A DNA stretch of 26,952 nucleotides from CAYOMP01 sp964405075 (GTDB taxonomy: Bacteria; Bacillota; Clostridia; Lachnospirales; Lachnospiraceae). Each line of letters begins with the position of its first letter. Within the stretch, counting starts at the first letter, position 1. Location of the stretch: NCBI GenBank assembly GCA_964405075.1, contig CAYOMP010000024.1, positions 1 to 26,952 on the forward strand, in the 5' to 3' direction. A program made the translations under genes and the position numbers. Of the stretch, positions 1-7,830 are shown one piece after another. Below the pieces are notes generated by a model. The model did not search any database, was not told the origin of the DNA, and worked only from the letters and a program-made list of their open reading frames with translations.

Positions 1-16
1 TCATTATTTCAGTTAT

Positions 17-37
17 TAGGTGGTATTTCTAGACACC
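17..37. other. Left-edge noncoding stretch with a weak hairpin
   Basis: The first 60 bases of the window hold no convincing gene. The only structure seen is a short inverted repeat, AGGTG and CACCT, with an 11-base loop. It lacks a T-run on either side strong enough to call a terminator. It may belong to a feature that lies mostly outside the window. Confidence 0.2.
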
Positions 38-60
38 TTATTATTTAGCGCTTACGATAT

Positions 61-116
61 AAAATAATAACCTCCCTAGAAGGTAACCATACTCTTTAGT
101 TTACCTTTTAAGGAGG
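61..116 (-). terminator. Rho-independent terminator of the leftward sugar locus
   Basis: Two 16-base arms (71-86 and 101-116) form a stem in the leftward transcript with 14 Watson-Crick pairs, one G-U pair and one mismatch, around a 14-base loop. Read leftward, the stem is followed by a T-rich run (TTATTATTTT). It starts 9 bases after the stop codon of the F5/8C-like gene, so it is the natural end of the leftward transcript. The stem begins CCTCC and ends GGAGG, so it also carries an anti-Shine-Dalgarno-like sequence, probably by chance. Confidence 0.85.
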
Positions 117-124
117 TCTATTAC

Positions 125-916
125 TTACACAATATTAAATCCATATATTTCTATTTGTGAAAGTGCTGGAAAAGGGGATTCTTCATCTGATTTTATTAAT
201 TTTTCTAATTCTACCCACTCTATCTTTTTAGGCTCAAAAGTTATCTCTTGACCTTTATCTGTTTTAATTAACTTACATTCCATTTTACTTCCATCAGAAA
301 AACTTATTGTAATGTTTTTCCACCAATTATCATGCGGAAAATCTGCTCTAGTGTATATTTTAATTTTGTCGATTTCAACCATTCTTCCAAATTCTACTTT
401 TATTGTAGCATCATCTTGCATATTAATTCCCCAAGATTCATATGGCCATTCACCATGGGAACTATTGGCTTTAATTCCATCAATAGCATTTCTCGCAGCA
501 AATACAGATTCTCCTCTTGTTTCAACATTAGCACTGGCATGAGGATAAACATGTGTATCGCCATGCTGATCCATAGGATTTAACGCAAGATTTCTATACG
601 CTTCTATTTCATAATCATTTGCAACTCTAGCTGAAATGTAATGCTTCTCGCCCATAAATGCCTTAGGTGAATAGCTGATTCTCTTTTCTCCAAAAGGAAC
701 ATAGTAGTCAATGTTTTTCTCAGTTATGTAAACCAAGCATTCACCCATTGTATCATCTGGCTGTAAAAAAACATATCTATCTTTTTCGCCACATTCAAAT
801 ACTACTCTATCGCCTTCTTCATATTCTCCAAAAAAGGCGCAGTACACTTCATCTTCACCTCGGCTTACTGCCTTAGTATTTCCATCCGCTTTTAATACTT
901 TTATTGTCAAAATCAT
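125..916 (-). CDS. Cytosolic protein with C-terminal F5/8C-like (discoidin) carbohydrate-binding domain
   Basis: This 263-residue protein has no signal peptide or membrane segment, so it should be cytosolic. Residues about 108-261 look like a galactose-binding-like F5/8C fold: an N-terminal NLALN segment, then 'AIDG' (145-148), then a W-rich stretch with 'SWG' (161-163), alternating beta strands with 'IDKIKIYTRAD' (182-192) and a final 'IEIYGF' strand. The first 100 residues form a separate beta-rich region of unknown type. The start has a strong site, TAGGAGGAG, five bases before the ATG. It is the last gene of the leftward lyase/GH88 series, which suggests a role with imported oligosaccharides, for example binding them or acting with the lyase. 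It could instead be an uncharacterised enzyme. Family assignment is by eye; the function is inferred. Confidence 0.6.
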   Translation of the reverse strand: MILTIKVLKADGNTKAVSRGEDEVYCAFFGEYEEGDRVVFECGEKDRYVFLQPDDTMGECLVYITEKNIDYYVPFGEKRISYSPKAFMGEKHYISARVANDYEIEAYRNLALNPMDQHGDTHVYPHASANVETRGESVFAARNAIDGIKANSSHGEWPYESWGINMQDDATIKVEFGRMVEIDKIKIYTRADFPHDNWWKNITISFSDGSKMECKLIKTDKGQEITFEPKKIEWVELEKLIKSDEESPFPALSQIEIYGFNIV

Positions 917-966
917 TTCACTCCTCCTACTCTCTTAAACCATAGTTAAGTGCAAAAATTCTAAAT

Positions 967-984
967 TTTATTATGCATAATAAA
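967..984. promoter_or_regulatory. 18-bp perfect palindrome and possible weak promoter before the F5/8C-like gene
   Basis: The bases read TTTATTATGCATAATAAA, an exact palindrome in the 96-bp gap between the YesL-like gene and the F5/8C-like gene. In the leftward direction a TTTACA box lies 16 bp before TAATAA, and the latter overlaps the palindrome, so this could be a secondary promoter with an operator on its -10. AT-rich palindromes of this length can arise by chance, so the call is weak. Confidence 0.3.
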
Positions 985-1012
985 CAAATTGTAAAATCTT
1001 GTTTTCAATTAT

Positions 1013-1618
1013 CTATTCTAGATTGTATGTTTTGAAAATATTGTTAAAAATAATTGCTTGCAAGTATGTAATTAATCCCACTGATATAACTAAAACTGGC
1101 CAAAATACAAATACCGATATTGCCATAACACACCCTGCTATTACAATTAATAATATTGTCCAACCAAATTGCTTAATCGACATCATAAATGCAAAAAAGA
1201 ATGCTTTTTTTATAGTAGTAATACACTTTGCTAATATAGGAAATAGATATGTAATAATCATAAGGTATATTATTGCTATCACTACAAATGCTATAAACAG
1301 CATCTTCGCAACCGATGTCCCTAGTTTATTACAAATATATAAATCTCCAGTTAAAACAATTCCTATTACCAACATAATCAGCCAGGCTATTGTTGACTGT
1401 TTAAAATTTTCCATAAATGCACCAAAATAAGCTCTTACTACATATCCTTCTTTATCTTGTGCAAGTTTTAGCATAACACTATACAAAGCTGTTGTAGATG
1501 CACCTATTGTAACAATTGGAATTGAAGTTACTGCCCATAATATCGTTAATAGCATCATATCAACTATTTTTCCTAAAAAATTCCAAATAGGATTGTCTAA
1601 ATTGAAAATCTTATCCAT
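1013..1618 (-). CDS. YesL-type DUF624 membrane protein
   Basis: This 201-residue protein is almost entirely hydrophobic, with membrane segments near residues 20-40, 72-92, 104-127 and 150-190. The N-terminus (DNPIWNFLGKIVDMMLL, then a VTSIPIVTIGAS turn) is typical of DUF624/YesL proteins, and the length fits that family. YesL-type genes usually sit beside YesM/YesN two-component systems and sugar ABC importers, as here. Their biochemical role is not established; a link to sensing or transporter assembly is only a guess. The gene starts 24 bp after the membrane-anchored hypothetical gene and should share its transcript. Confidence 0.85.
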   Translation of the reverse strand: MDKIFNLDNPIWNFLGKIVDMMLLTILWAVTSIPIVTIGASTTALYSVMLKLAQDKEGYVVRAYFGAFMENFKQSTIAWLIMLVIGIVLTGDLYICNKLGTSVAKMLFIAFVVIAIIYLMIITYLFPILAKCITTIKKAFFFAFMMSIKQFGWTILLIVIAGCVMAISVFVFWPVLVISVGLITYLQAIIFNNIFKTYNLE

Positions 1619-1642
1619 ATATATTCCTCATTCATACACTAT

Positions 1643-2329
1643 TTATTCTTCATTTTCTAAAACATATTCAACAAACTTTTTTACATTTTCATCATTATCT
1701 GTTGTTTCAATAACAGATAAATACATTTTTTCTTCCTTTACAAATTCACCTGTTTCTAAAATAATAGCACAAGGCACTTCTATATTCTCTTTATCTGGTG
1801 CAAAATATAGATATTTCTCTTCATTACCTGAAATAATATCCTTAGCTATCAAAGTATCGCTATCATTCAATATATATTGTTCCAGATTTTTTAATGCATT
1901 TAGACTATTATAATGATTAATAACCTCTTTAGTACCTATTATAAAGTCTAATTCGTGACCACTTATATAAGCTGTCATTTTAGCCATATTCATCTGTGAT
2001 ACTTCATCCGGTAATGTCTCGCCTATTGTCAGTTGCATAGATGAATCAATTATTACTTTTTCTTTTTCCTGGTCTATTCCCAAATAATCTGCAACTTTTA
2101 TCTGTATTGTTTCTTCATTTTCAAGCCCTAAATTATTTCCAATTACAACTCCGTACAGGACTTCCCTTTTGCCATCTCCAGCAAAATTGACTGCCAATAT
2201 GTAAATTACAAAAATTGCAACTATTGGTACTATAACTATACCTTTATAATATTCCCAAAGATAAGACAATCGCTGTTTTCCTGACATTTTTTTAATTTTC
2301 GCTAGTTCTACTTTTATTCTTTTTATCAT
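1643..2329 (-). CDS. Membrane-anchored protein of unknown function
   Basis: I do not recognise a named family for this 228-residue protein. It opens with a basic amphipathic stretch containing 'KKMSGKQRLSYLWEYYKG', followed by one membrane segment (about 31-49). The acidic remainder (50-228) should face outside the cell. The basic 'KQRLxYxWxYYK' lead into a single transmembrane helix fits the positive-inside rule and resembles small anchored proteins I associate with YesL genes in Lachnospiraceae. The soluble part has regular alpha/beta patterning and some resemblance in layout to a solute-binding fold, but it is too short for a full one. The ribosome site before the ATG is weak (only a distant AAAGG), so translation may be coupled to the lyase gene 33 bp upstream. 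The position between a lyase and YesL suggests a sensing or transport accessory role. Confidence 0.7.
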   Translation of the reverse strand: MIKRIKVELAKIKKMSGKQRLSYLWEYYKGIVIVPIVAIFVIYILAVNFAGDGKREVLYGVVIGNNLGLENEETIQIKVADYLGIDQEKEKVIIDSSMQLTIGETLPDEVSQMNMAKMTAYISGHELDFIIGTKEVINHYNSLNALKNLEQYILNDSDTLIAKDIISGNEEKYLYFAPDKENIEVPCAIILETGEFVKEEKMYLSVIETTDNDENVKKFVEYVLENEE

Positions 2330-2362
2330 TGTAACTACGACTGCCTTTCTTTAGTAATATAA

Positions 2363-4396
2363 CTAGTAGTTTAATACATCTCCTACTAATGTATCCATAG
2401 CCTTGTTAAATACTATTACATTTCCATAACCCATGCAACCATCAACTTCAACCAAGTCTGTAGGTGAGTTTACTTCCTGATGACATACTATAATTATATA
2501 TTCTTCACCCTTACCAGTTGTTATCTTAATAGCTTCTGCCATTTCCTTTGGATAGTTAATTTCTTTTAAAGCTGATTTAACCGGTAATTTTTCCACTTTA
2601 AGCTTGTTATCAGCATTAGCATTAATAACAGTAATAAATGAAGTAAATCCTGTTGAACTTAATTCTGCCTTTAACATATCATTTTCTTCAAACATATTGT
2701 AGTTTCTTGATATTCTTGATTTTTCCTGTGAAACCTTCGTACCTTCTCCTACAAATTCAAATGCAACTTTAGCTTTATCTCCTACATATATGTATTTGTT
2801 GTCATTTTCCTTTTCTACCTTACCATTTTCATTAAAATGATAAAATTGCTGATATGTATGCTTATCTCCTGTATACATTTCATCAACCACTACATATATT
2901 TCCGGTTTTATATGAATAACCTTTCTGTTAATCATAACCCCTTTTGGCATATCCATATAGCCTAAATTGCCCGCTTCAATATATTCATACTCATCATTTT
3001 TGCCACTTACATTATATATTGGCTTAATCGCTTGGGCTAATTTTGAACATTCCCATGAATCTTTGCATACATAGAATGGCTTTTCATCTACTGTAATAGT
3101 ATTATGGTAAGATGGATCTTTAAATTCAAATCTGTCATGTCCTGGAACATATGTATATCTACCGGCATCTACCAACACATCTTCGCCATTTACAATTAAA
3201 TCCATATGTATTTTATCACCATGTCCATGTCCTGCACCTAATGTTCCGCTGACTAAGTGTAACATATTGGCATCTTCACTCCAATCAGAACGTAAAACAC
3301 AATTTCCACTATCCTTCATTAAATATGAAGTAAATTCCGGCTCTCTAACAGACATACTTTTATATTCTTCATTAGCCTTTATTCCTAAATCCCAAATACT
3401 TTCAAAATCTAATTGCTCAAATCCAGCAAATTTAAGTACAGGATCTTTGAATAAATATGCTGCAACACTCAGTAAATCTCTTACATCTGTATCATCGCTA
3501 TCACCCATCATTATTTGGTGGTGATTAGGTTTTACTAATTTAACATTTGCTAATGCCATATTATGAACTCTATCCATAATAGCCTCTGGAACTTCAATAC
3601 TGTTTCGCTGGCACAAATTAATAACATCTAAATAACAATGTAAAACTTCATTATGATACATTAAAGATTGTTCCCATTGCATACCATCATTCATAATTTC
3701 CATTCTAGCTTCAATTTCCAGATTTTTCAAAGCAAACTCTCTATATTTTTTCATTTTATCGCTTTGTGGCAACATTAATGAAATTTCTAAAAGCCCATGA
3801 TTTTCTATAACACCCCAGTTAGACATATATCTGTAAGGTGAATGACTGGCAATTAAATGTTCTGCATGTTCTATCATACTGTTATAAAACATTTCCAGGA
3901 ATTCTTCGGTAATATAAGGACTATCTATAAAATATCTTAAAGCCTTATTCCAGAATTCTCCTCTAAGACCAGTTTCCAGACTTCTCCAAGGTCCCATTTT
4001 GTATTCATCAACAAGTGGTACATCTTTTACCCAGTCTGTCAATAATTCCGTAAATGCCTTTGCGTATTTTTCATCACCAGTGAGCTGATATGCCTGCCCC
4101 AGGCAAATAAAAAACCTATGTCTGTTAAACTGCCAAATGAACTCTGGATCGCCAGCCGGATTAATGTTCCAATCAACCTTTCCTTCAAAAACAACTGGTT
4201 CATAAGTTCTTTCCATATCCCATTTTAAATCAAATAGGAAATATCTGTCACATACCTCATTAGCAACCCTTAAAATATGAGCTACATCTTCATGACAATT
4301 ATCATTACAATATTTTGCTATAGCCTTTACATCATCCATATAATAACAGCTATTATCTCTATCAAAAAATTCTTCTTTTTTCATACTAACAAACAT
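2363..4396 (-). CDS. Heparinase II/III-family polysaccharide lyase, PL12-like, cytosolic
   Basis: This 677-residue protein should cleave uronic-acid-containing glycans by beta-elimination. The N-terminal alpha-toroid has the PL12 heparan-lyase signature: 'WNINPAGDPEF' (76-86), then 'FNRHRFFICLGQAY' (90-103), then 'LTGDEKYAKAF' (105-115). Likely active-site residues are N199-H200 in 'IENHG', Y247 in 'SLMYHN' and H390 or H392 in 'GHGHGD' (389-394). The C-terminal beta domain shows 'LVDAGRYTY' (408-416) and 'YHNTITVD' (430-437). These are the family's expected positions, judged by eye. There is no signal peptide, so it acts on imported oligosaccharides. Two starts are possible. The ATG at 4396 has AAGGG five bases upstream; the ATG at 4384 (residue 5) has AAAGGA eleven bases upstream. 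The difference is four residues. Heparosan or low-sulfate heparan fragments are the inferred substrate. Confidence 0.87.
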   Translation of the reverse strand: MFVSMKKEEFFDRDNSCYYMDDVKAIAKYCNDNCHEDVAHILRVANEVCDRYFLFDLKWDMERTYEPVVFEGKVDWNINPAGDPEFIWQFNRHRFFICLGQAYQLTGDEKYAKAFTELLTDWVKDVPLVDEYKMGPWRSLETGLRGEFWNKALRYFIDSPYITEEFLEMFYNSMIEHAEHLIASHSPYRYMSNWGVIENHGLLEISLMLPQSDKMKKYREFALKNLEIEARMEIMNDGMQWEQSLMYHNEVLHCYLDVINLCQRNSIEVPEAIMDRVHNMALANVKLVKPNHHQIMMGDSDDTDVRDLLSVAAYLFKDPVLKFAGFEQLDFESIWDLGIKANEEYKSMSVREPEFTSYLMKDSGNCVLRSDWSEDANMLHLVSGTLGAGHGHGDKIHMDLIVNGEDVLVDAGRYTYVPGHDRFEFKDPSYHNTITVDEKPFYVCKDSWECSKLAQAIKPIYNVSGKNDEYEYIEAGNLGYMDMPKGVMINRKVIHIKPEIYVVVDEMYTGDKHTYQQFYHFNENGKVEKENDNKYIYVGDKAKVAFEFVGEGTKVSQEKSRISRNYNMFEENDMLKAELSSTGFTSFITVINANADNKLKVEKLPVKSALKEINYPKEMAEAIKITTGKGEEYIIIVCHQEVNSPTDLVEVDGCMGYGNVIVFNKAMDTLVGDVLNY

Positions 4397-4459
4397 CCTT
4401 TCCCTTAGTACTACTTACTTAAACTTTTACTCAGCTCTATATTTATAATTTTGCAATTA

Positions 4460-4499
4460 AAACAAAGAGTTTGCTTGCATGCTCTTCGCGAGCGGTGCC
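4460..4499 (-). repeat. Degenerate fragment of the GC-rich intergenic repeat, with terminator-like hairpin
   Basis: This piece of the 118-bp gap between the GH88 and lyase genes matches the left end of the full repeats at 5,719 and 14,966. It shares ACAAAGA, then a small hairpin, then TCTTCGCGAGCGGTGCC in place of TCTCGCGCCGAGCGCGG. Read leftward, the hairpin (AAGAG at 4482-4486 with CTCTT at 4465-4469, inner TGC/GCA) is followed by TTTGTTTTAATT, so it may act as a weak terminator between GH88 and the lyase. No clear promoter is visible in the gap. Confidence 0.5.
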
Positions 4500-4514
4500 C
4501 TTATAACAAATTTC

Positions 4515-5684
4515 TTACCAATACTGATTCCAATCCTTGCTCATACGCGTTAATGCTTCCATATAGAAATAATCTCCCCAAGAATTACATTCATCAACAC
4601 CATAATGATTACAAGTATTATAAGGAGAATGATTAGAATATGTACTATGTAATACCAATCCATTAGATACCTTTAAATCCTTAACAGCATAATTATCATA
4701 TACTGATTTCATTATTTTCTTTGCCAATGTTTCATAATACTTTGCATCATCATCATTCATATATTTTATCATTTCCAGCATACCACATGCAGCTATCGAT
4801 GCACTTGATGAATCACGAGGTTCACTAGATCCTTCTCCAAATTCCAAATCCCAATAAGGAACCATGTCATTTGGTAAATGTTCTAAAAAGTATTTAGTTA
4901 CATTTTTGAATATTTCTATATATTCCTGACGTTTTGTATACCTATATGCTAATGCTGAACCATATATCCCCCAAGCTTGACCTCTTGCCCATGCCGAACC
5001 ATCTCTATAACCTTGACAAGTTGCTCCATGGTCAGGCTCACCAGTTTCCATATTAAAGAAAAATGTATGCCATGTAGAATAGTCTTCTCGTATTACATTT
5101 TTTATAGCTGTATGTATGTGTTTTTCTGCTATATCTCTATATTTATTATCTCCTGTTTCTTCCGATGCCCAATATAGTAGTGGAAGATTTAATAAACAAT
5201 CTATTATTAATCTATAGTTTTCTGGTTCATCCATTGGTCCCCATGCTTGAATGAACTCACCTACCGGATGATATCTTGTAATCAACTGGTCAGCAGCTTT
5301 AATTGCTGCTTCTTTAGCCATTTCACTACCTGTTAATTTGTATCCTGCTACACATGATGGTGAATACAAAAATCCCATATCATGATGGTCGACCTCTATT
5401 TTCTTATCTATTCTTTCCAAAAAAGAAGCTACCTGCACTTCTGCTGCTGACTTTAATCTTTCATCTTTAGAATGCTCATAGGCTAACCAAATCTCGCCTG
5501 TCCAAAATCCTGTTGTCCAATAATTATTTGGAATTGGCTGATAAAATCCATTTTCACTATAAGCCTTTTGAAATTTATCTGTAAAATCCGGCAAAATATT
5601 AAGTATCTGTTTTACAGAAAAATCTAATCCATCTTTAATCTCACTATCTGAAATCATTGCTTTTTCTTCAAAAAAATTCTCCAT
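4515..5684 (-). CDS. GH88 unsaturated glucuronyl hydrolase, cytosolic
   Basis: This enzyme removes the 4,5-unsaturated uronic acid that lyases leave at the non-reducing end of oligosaccharides. It works by hydration of the double bond. The 389-residue length and (alpha/alpha)6 pattern fit GH88. The two aspartates expected from the Bacillus enzyme appear as D102 in 'HHDMGF' (100-105) and D162 in 'RLIIDCLLNLPLLYWA' (158-173). The segment 'GYRDGSAWARGQAWG' (225-239) is also characteristic. I chose the ATG at 5684 because AGGAG stands eight bases before it and the family homology begins there. An open frame continues upstream to 5813, but only by reading through an intergenic repeat, so that extension is an artefact. 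With no signal peptide it acts after import, directly downstream of the lyases' chemistry. Confidence 0.92.
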   Translation of the reverse strand: MENFFEEKAMISDSEIKDGLDFSVKQILNILPDFTDKFQKAYSENGFYQPIPNNYWTTGFWTGEIWLAYEHSKDERLKSAAEVQVASFLERIDKKIEVDHHDMGFLYSPSCVAGYKLTGSEMAKEAAIKAADQLITRYHPVGEFIQAWGPMDEPENYRLIIDCLLNLPLLYWASEETGDNKYRDIAEKHIHTAIKNVIREDYSTWHTFFFNMETGEPDHGATCQGYRDGSAWARGQAWGIYGSALAYRYTKRQEYIEIFKNVTKYFLEHLPNDMVPYWDLEFGEGSSEPRDSSSASIAACGMLEMIKYMNDDDAKYYETLAKKIMKSVYDNYAVKDLKVSNGLVLHSTYSNHSPYNTCNHYGVDECNSWGDYFYMEALTRMSKDWNQYW

Positions 5685-5718
5685 ATTAAATTCTCCTATC
5701 AATATAATTTTTTTCATA

Positions 5719-5860
5719 TTTCCTATGATATAACAAAGAATGTGCCTTGCACATTCTCGCGCCGAGCGCGGTCGTTTACGACATTCTACATCTTCGGGCG
5801 AGTGCGTATCCATTGCGGAGCATTTTTAATTCATAGGAGAACTTTCCTATGAATTAAAAA
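5719..5860. repeat. GC-rich palindromic intergenic repeat, full copy 1
   Basis: The copy begins TTTCCTATGA and its body closes with TCATAGGA, a short terminal inverted repeat. Inside, in order on the + strand, are a hairpin with 9-base arms AGAATGTGC and GCACATTCT (5737-5757), a GC-rich variable part with GCGCCGAGCGCGG, the conserved GTGCGTATC (5802-5810), GCGGAGC, and a T-run. It ends in a second hairpin with perfect 16-base arms (5823-5838 and 5845-5860) and a 6-base loop. The same order of blocks recurs at 14,966-15,120. Its GC content is far above the surrounding DNA. It lies between the importer operon terminator and the GH88 gene. Confidence 0.75.
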
Positions 5861-5899
5861 ACTTAAGCCGCTTTGATATATATAATCAAGGCAGCTTAA
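5856..5899 (-). terminator. Terminator after the ABC importer genes
   Basis: In the leftward direction, TTAAGCTGCCTTGAT pairs with ATCAAAGCGGCTTAA (13 Watson-Crick pairs, one G-U, one mismatch) around a 7-base loop, and six T residues follow directly. It begins 11 bases after the stop codon of the second permease. Because no clear promoter is seen before GH88, partial read-through could set a higher level of importer than of enzymes. Confidence 0.85.
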
Positions 5900-5910
5900 A
5901 TTATTAGTAT

Positions 5911-6753
5911 TTATCCTTTTACTCCAGTGCTTGCTACACCCTCTACAAAGTACTTCTGCAAACATAAGAATACTATTAAAACCGGTATAAGTGAAAGTAC
6001 CGAACCTGCCATAATCAATCCATATTCAGAAGAATATTGTCCGATAAACATTTTTAATCCTAACTGAATAGTCTTTTTTTCCTGTGATTTCAAATAAATC
6101 AATGGTCCTAAATAGTCATTCCATGTATTTACAAATGTAAATATTGTTAAAGTTGAAATAGCTGGTTTTGATAATGGTAACATTATTTTTGCATAAATTC
6201 TGTATTCACTCATTCCATCAATTCTTGCAGCTTCACACAAAGAATCTGGAATTCCCATATAAAACTGTCGCATTAAGAACACACCAAATGCTGAGAATGC
6301 CTGTAAACAAATAATTGCAAGTAATTTGTCATTTAATCCAAAACCTCTCATCATAATGAACTGTGGTACCATATATACCTGCCATGGCATTGCAATTGTT
6401 GCTATGTACGCCATAAATAATAATGATTTATGTTTAAACTCTAATTTTGCAAATGAATATGCTGCAAAACTACTTGTAAGTAACTGTAAACAAGTTACTA
6501 CAATAGTTAAAAATACTGTATTTTTAACGAAAGTGCCAAATGGTATTTTTGTCCAGATTTCTGTATAGTTAGACCATCTTGGATTTTCAGGAATCCATAC
6601 AAATGGATTCATATTAAATACCTCTCTATCTGTCTTAATTGATGCAGATAACATCCATAGGAATGGTATTATCATCATTGCTGTTATCAATATAAGAATC
6701 AGGTATAAGAACACTTTTCCGATTATTTTCTTCTTTTTTGCTGATTTTATCAT
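5911..6753 (-). CDS. Sugar ABC transporter permease, MalG type
   Basis: This is one of the two membrane subunits of a CUT1-family oligosaccharide importer. The 280-residue protein has six predicted membrane segments, the first at about 11-36. The cytoplasmic coupling loop carries the EAA motif 'EAARIDGMSEYRIYAKIMLP' (174-193), and the protein ends in 'VEGVASTGVKG', the usual MalG-type tail. The start has TAGGAGG nine bases upstream. It lies 30 bp after the first permease and should pair with it. No ATPase gene lies in the window, so the importer probably borrows a shared MsmK-type ATPase. Confidence 0.94.
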   Translation of the reverse strand: MIKSAKKKKIIGKVFLYLILILITAMMIIPFLWMLSASIKTDREVFNMNPFVWIPENPRWSNYTEIWTKIPFGTFVKNTVFLTIVVTCLQLLTSSFAAYSFAKLEFKHKSLLFMAYIATIAMPWQVYMVPQFIMMRGFGLNDKLLAIICLQAFSAFGVFLMRQFYMGIPDSLCEAARIDGMSEYRIYAKIMLPLSKPAISTLTIFTFVNTWNDYLGPLIYLKSQEKKTIQLGLKMFIGQYSSEYGLIMAGSVLSLIPVLIVFLCLQKYFVEGVASTGVKG

Positions 6754-6783
6754 GTATATACCTCCTACCCTTTAATTATCTTT

Positions 6784-7740
6784 TTATGAATTTTCAAAAT
6801 TAGCTTCACCCTTGAACTGAATCAATGTAACAATAAGTACAAGTGCGAAAAGAACCATTGCTATAGCGCTTGAATATCCAAGTTTCCAATAATTAAATGC
6901 ATTCTGGTAAATATAATATACTAAAACTGTAGCTGATGTTGACAATTTACCATCTCCACCACCGGCTAACATTACTGCAATATCATAAACTTTGAAGCAA
7001 CTAATAGTTAACATAACTATTACGAAAAATGTTGTTGGTTTTAACTGTGGCCAAGTAACATATCTAAACTTCTGCCATGTGTTAGCACCATCTAAACTGG
7101 CTGCTTCGTATAGTTCTCCTGAGATACCTTGAAGTCCCGCCAAATAAATTACCATATAATATCCCATGTATTTCCATACACTAAATAATATCAATGTAAA
7201 CATTACTAATTTGCCACCGAACCAGTTAGGCAAATCATTGTTTGCTACGTCAAATACGTAATATAAAATTGCATTAACAGGTCCTTTTGTTGGATGAAAA
7301 ATCATAGACCATACTGCTGTTATAGCTACCAAAGATGCTACATATGGAAAAAATGAAACAGTTCTAAACAAACCTCTGCATTTTACCTTTTGATTTAAAA
7401 CTACTGCTAATGCTAATGATGCAATCATTGTAAGTGGTACAGTTCCTATACAATAGATAATTGTATTTTTAAAGGCTGCCCAGAAAAAAGTATCGCTTCC
7501 TAATGCTTTAAAATTTGCTAAACCCACAAATTTCATTGGGTTATTTCCGTCCCATTCCAAAAAAGCCAAAACAAAAGCAAATATAATTGGAACCAGCGTA
7601 AATACAGCAAATCCGATAAAGTTAGGTGCTATAAAAGAGTATGCTATTAAATTTCTCTTTCTTTCTCTTTTTTTTCTTCTTCGAGTCATTTCTTCAGTTG
7701 ATACAACTTCTTGCTCAACTGCTACACTTTCCTTACTCAT
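6784..7740 (-). CDS. Sugar ABC transporter permease, MalF type
   Basis: This is the partner membrane subunit of the importer, 318 residues from the chosen start. An N-terminal cytoplasmic segment carries a strongly basic run (RRRKKRERKR) before the first membrane helix. The 'IAYSFIAPNFIGFAVFTLVP' helix and the coupling loop 'LYEAASLDGANTWQKFRYVT' with 'WPQL' after it are typical of MalF/UgpA permeases. The frame is open to 7797, but the ATG at 7740 has AAAGGAG seven bases upstream, and the longer form would include half of an intercistronic hairpin. It follows the binding-protein gene and precedes the MalG-type gene. Confidence 0.93.
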   Translation of the reverse strand: MSKESVAVEQEVVSTEEMTRRRKKRERKRNLIAYSFIAPNFIGFAVFTLVPIIFAFVLAFLEWDGNNPMKFVGLANFKALGSDTFFWAAFKNTIIYCIGTVPLTMIASLALAVVLNQKVKCRGLFRTVSFFPYVASLVAITAVWSMIFHPTKGPVNAILYYVFDVANNDLPNWFGGKLVMFTLILFSVWKYMGYYMVIYLAGLQGISGELYEAASLDGANTWQKFRYVTWPQLKPTTFFVIVMLTISCFKVYDIAVMLAGGGDGKLSTSATVLVYYIYQNAFNYWKLGYSSAIAMVLFALVLIVTLIQFKGEANFENS

Positions 7741-7780
7741 TGTATTTCTCCTTTCCATGCGGCCATTTAATTCTAATATT

Positions 7781-7812
7781 AAAGGGCTGGTAGTCAAATC
7801 TTCCAGCCCTTT
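7781..7812 (-). terminator. Intercistronic hairpin between binding protein and permeases
   Basis: Perfect 10-base arms AAAGGGCTGG and CCAGCCCTTT with a 12-base loop lie between the binding-protein stop codon and the first permease. The T-run after it is poor (AATATTAG), so full termination is unlikely. The position matches the malE-malF type of hairpin, which protects the upstream message and lowers downstream expression. That would fit the need for more binding protein than permease. Confidence 0.7.
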
Positions 7813-7830
7813 GTCAGCTTACTTAGCTTT

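Noticed and set aside
4451..4636. Small + strand open frame over the lyase/GH88 gap
   Set aside because: It overlaps the GH88 gene in antisense and a repeat fragment and shows no coding features.
5685..5813. N-terminal extension of the GH88 protein by 43 residues
   Set aside because: It is encoded by an intergenic repeat, has no ribosome site at its start, and the family begins at the ATG at 5684.
5719..5860. CRISPR array or insertion sequence
   Set aside because: There is no regular spacer pattern and no transposase. The ends are only short inverted repeats, so it is kept as a palindromic repeat.
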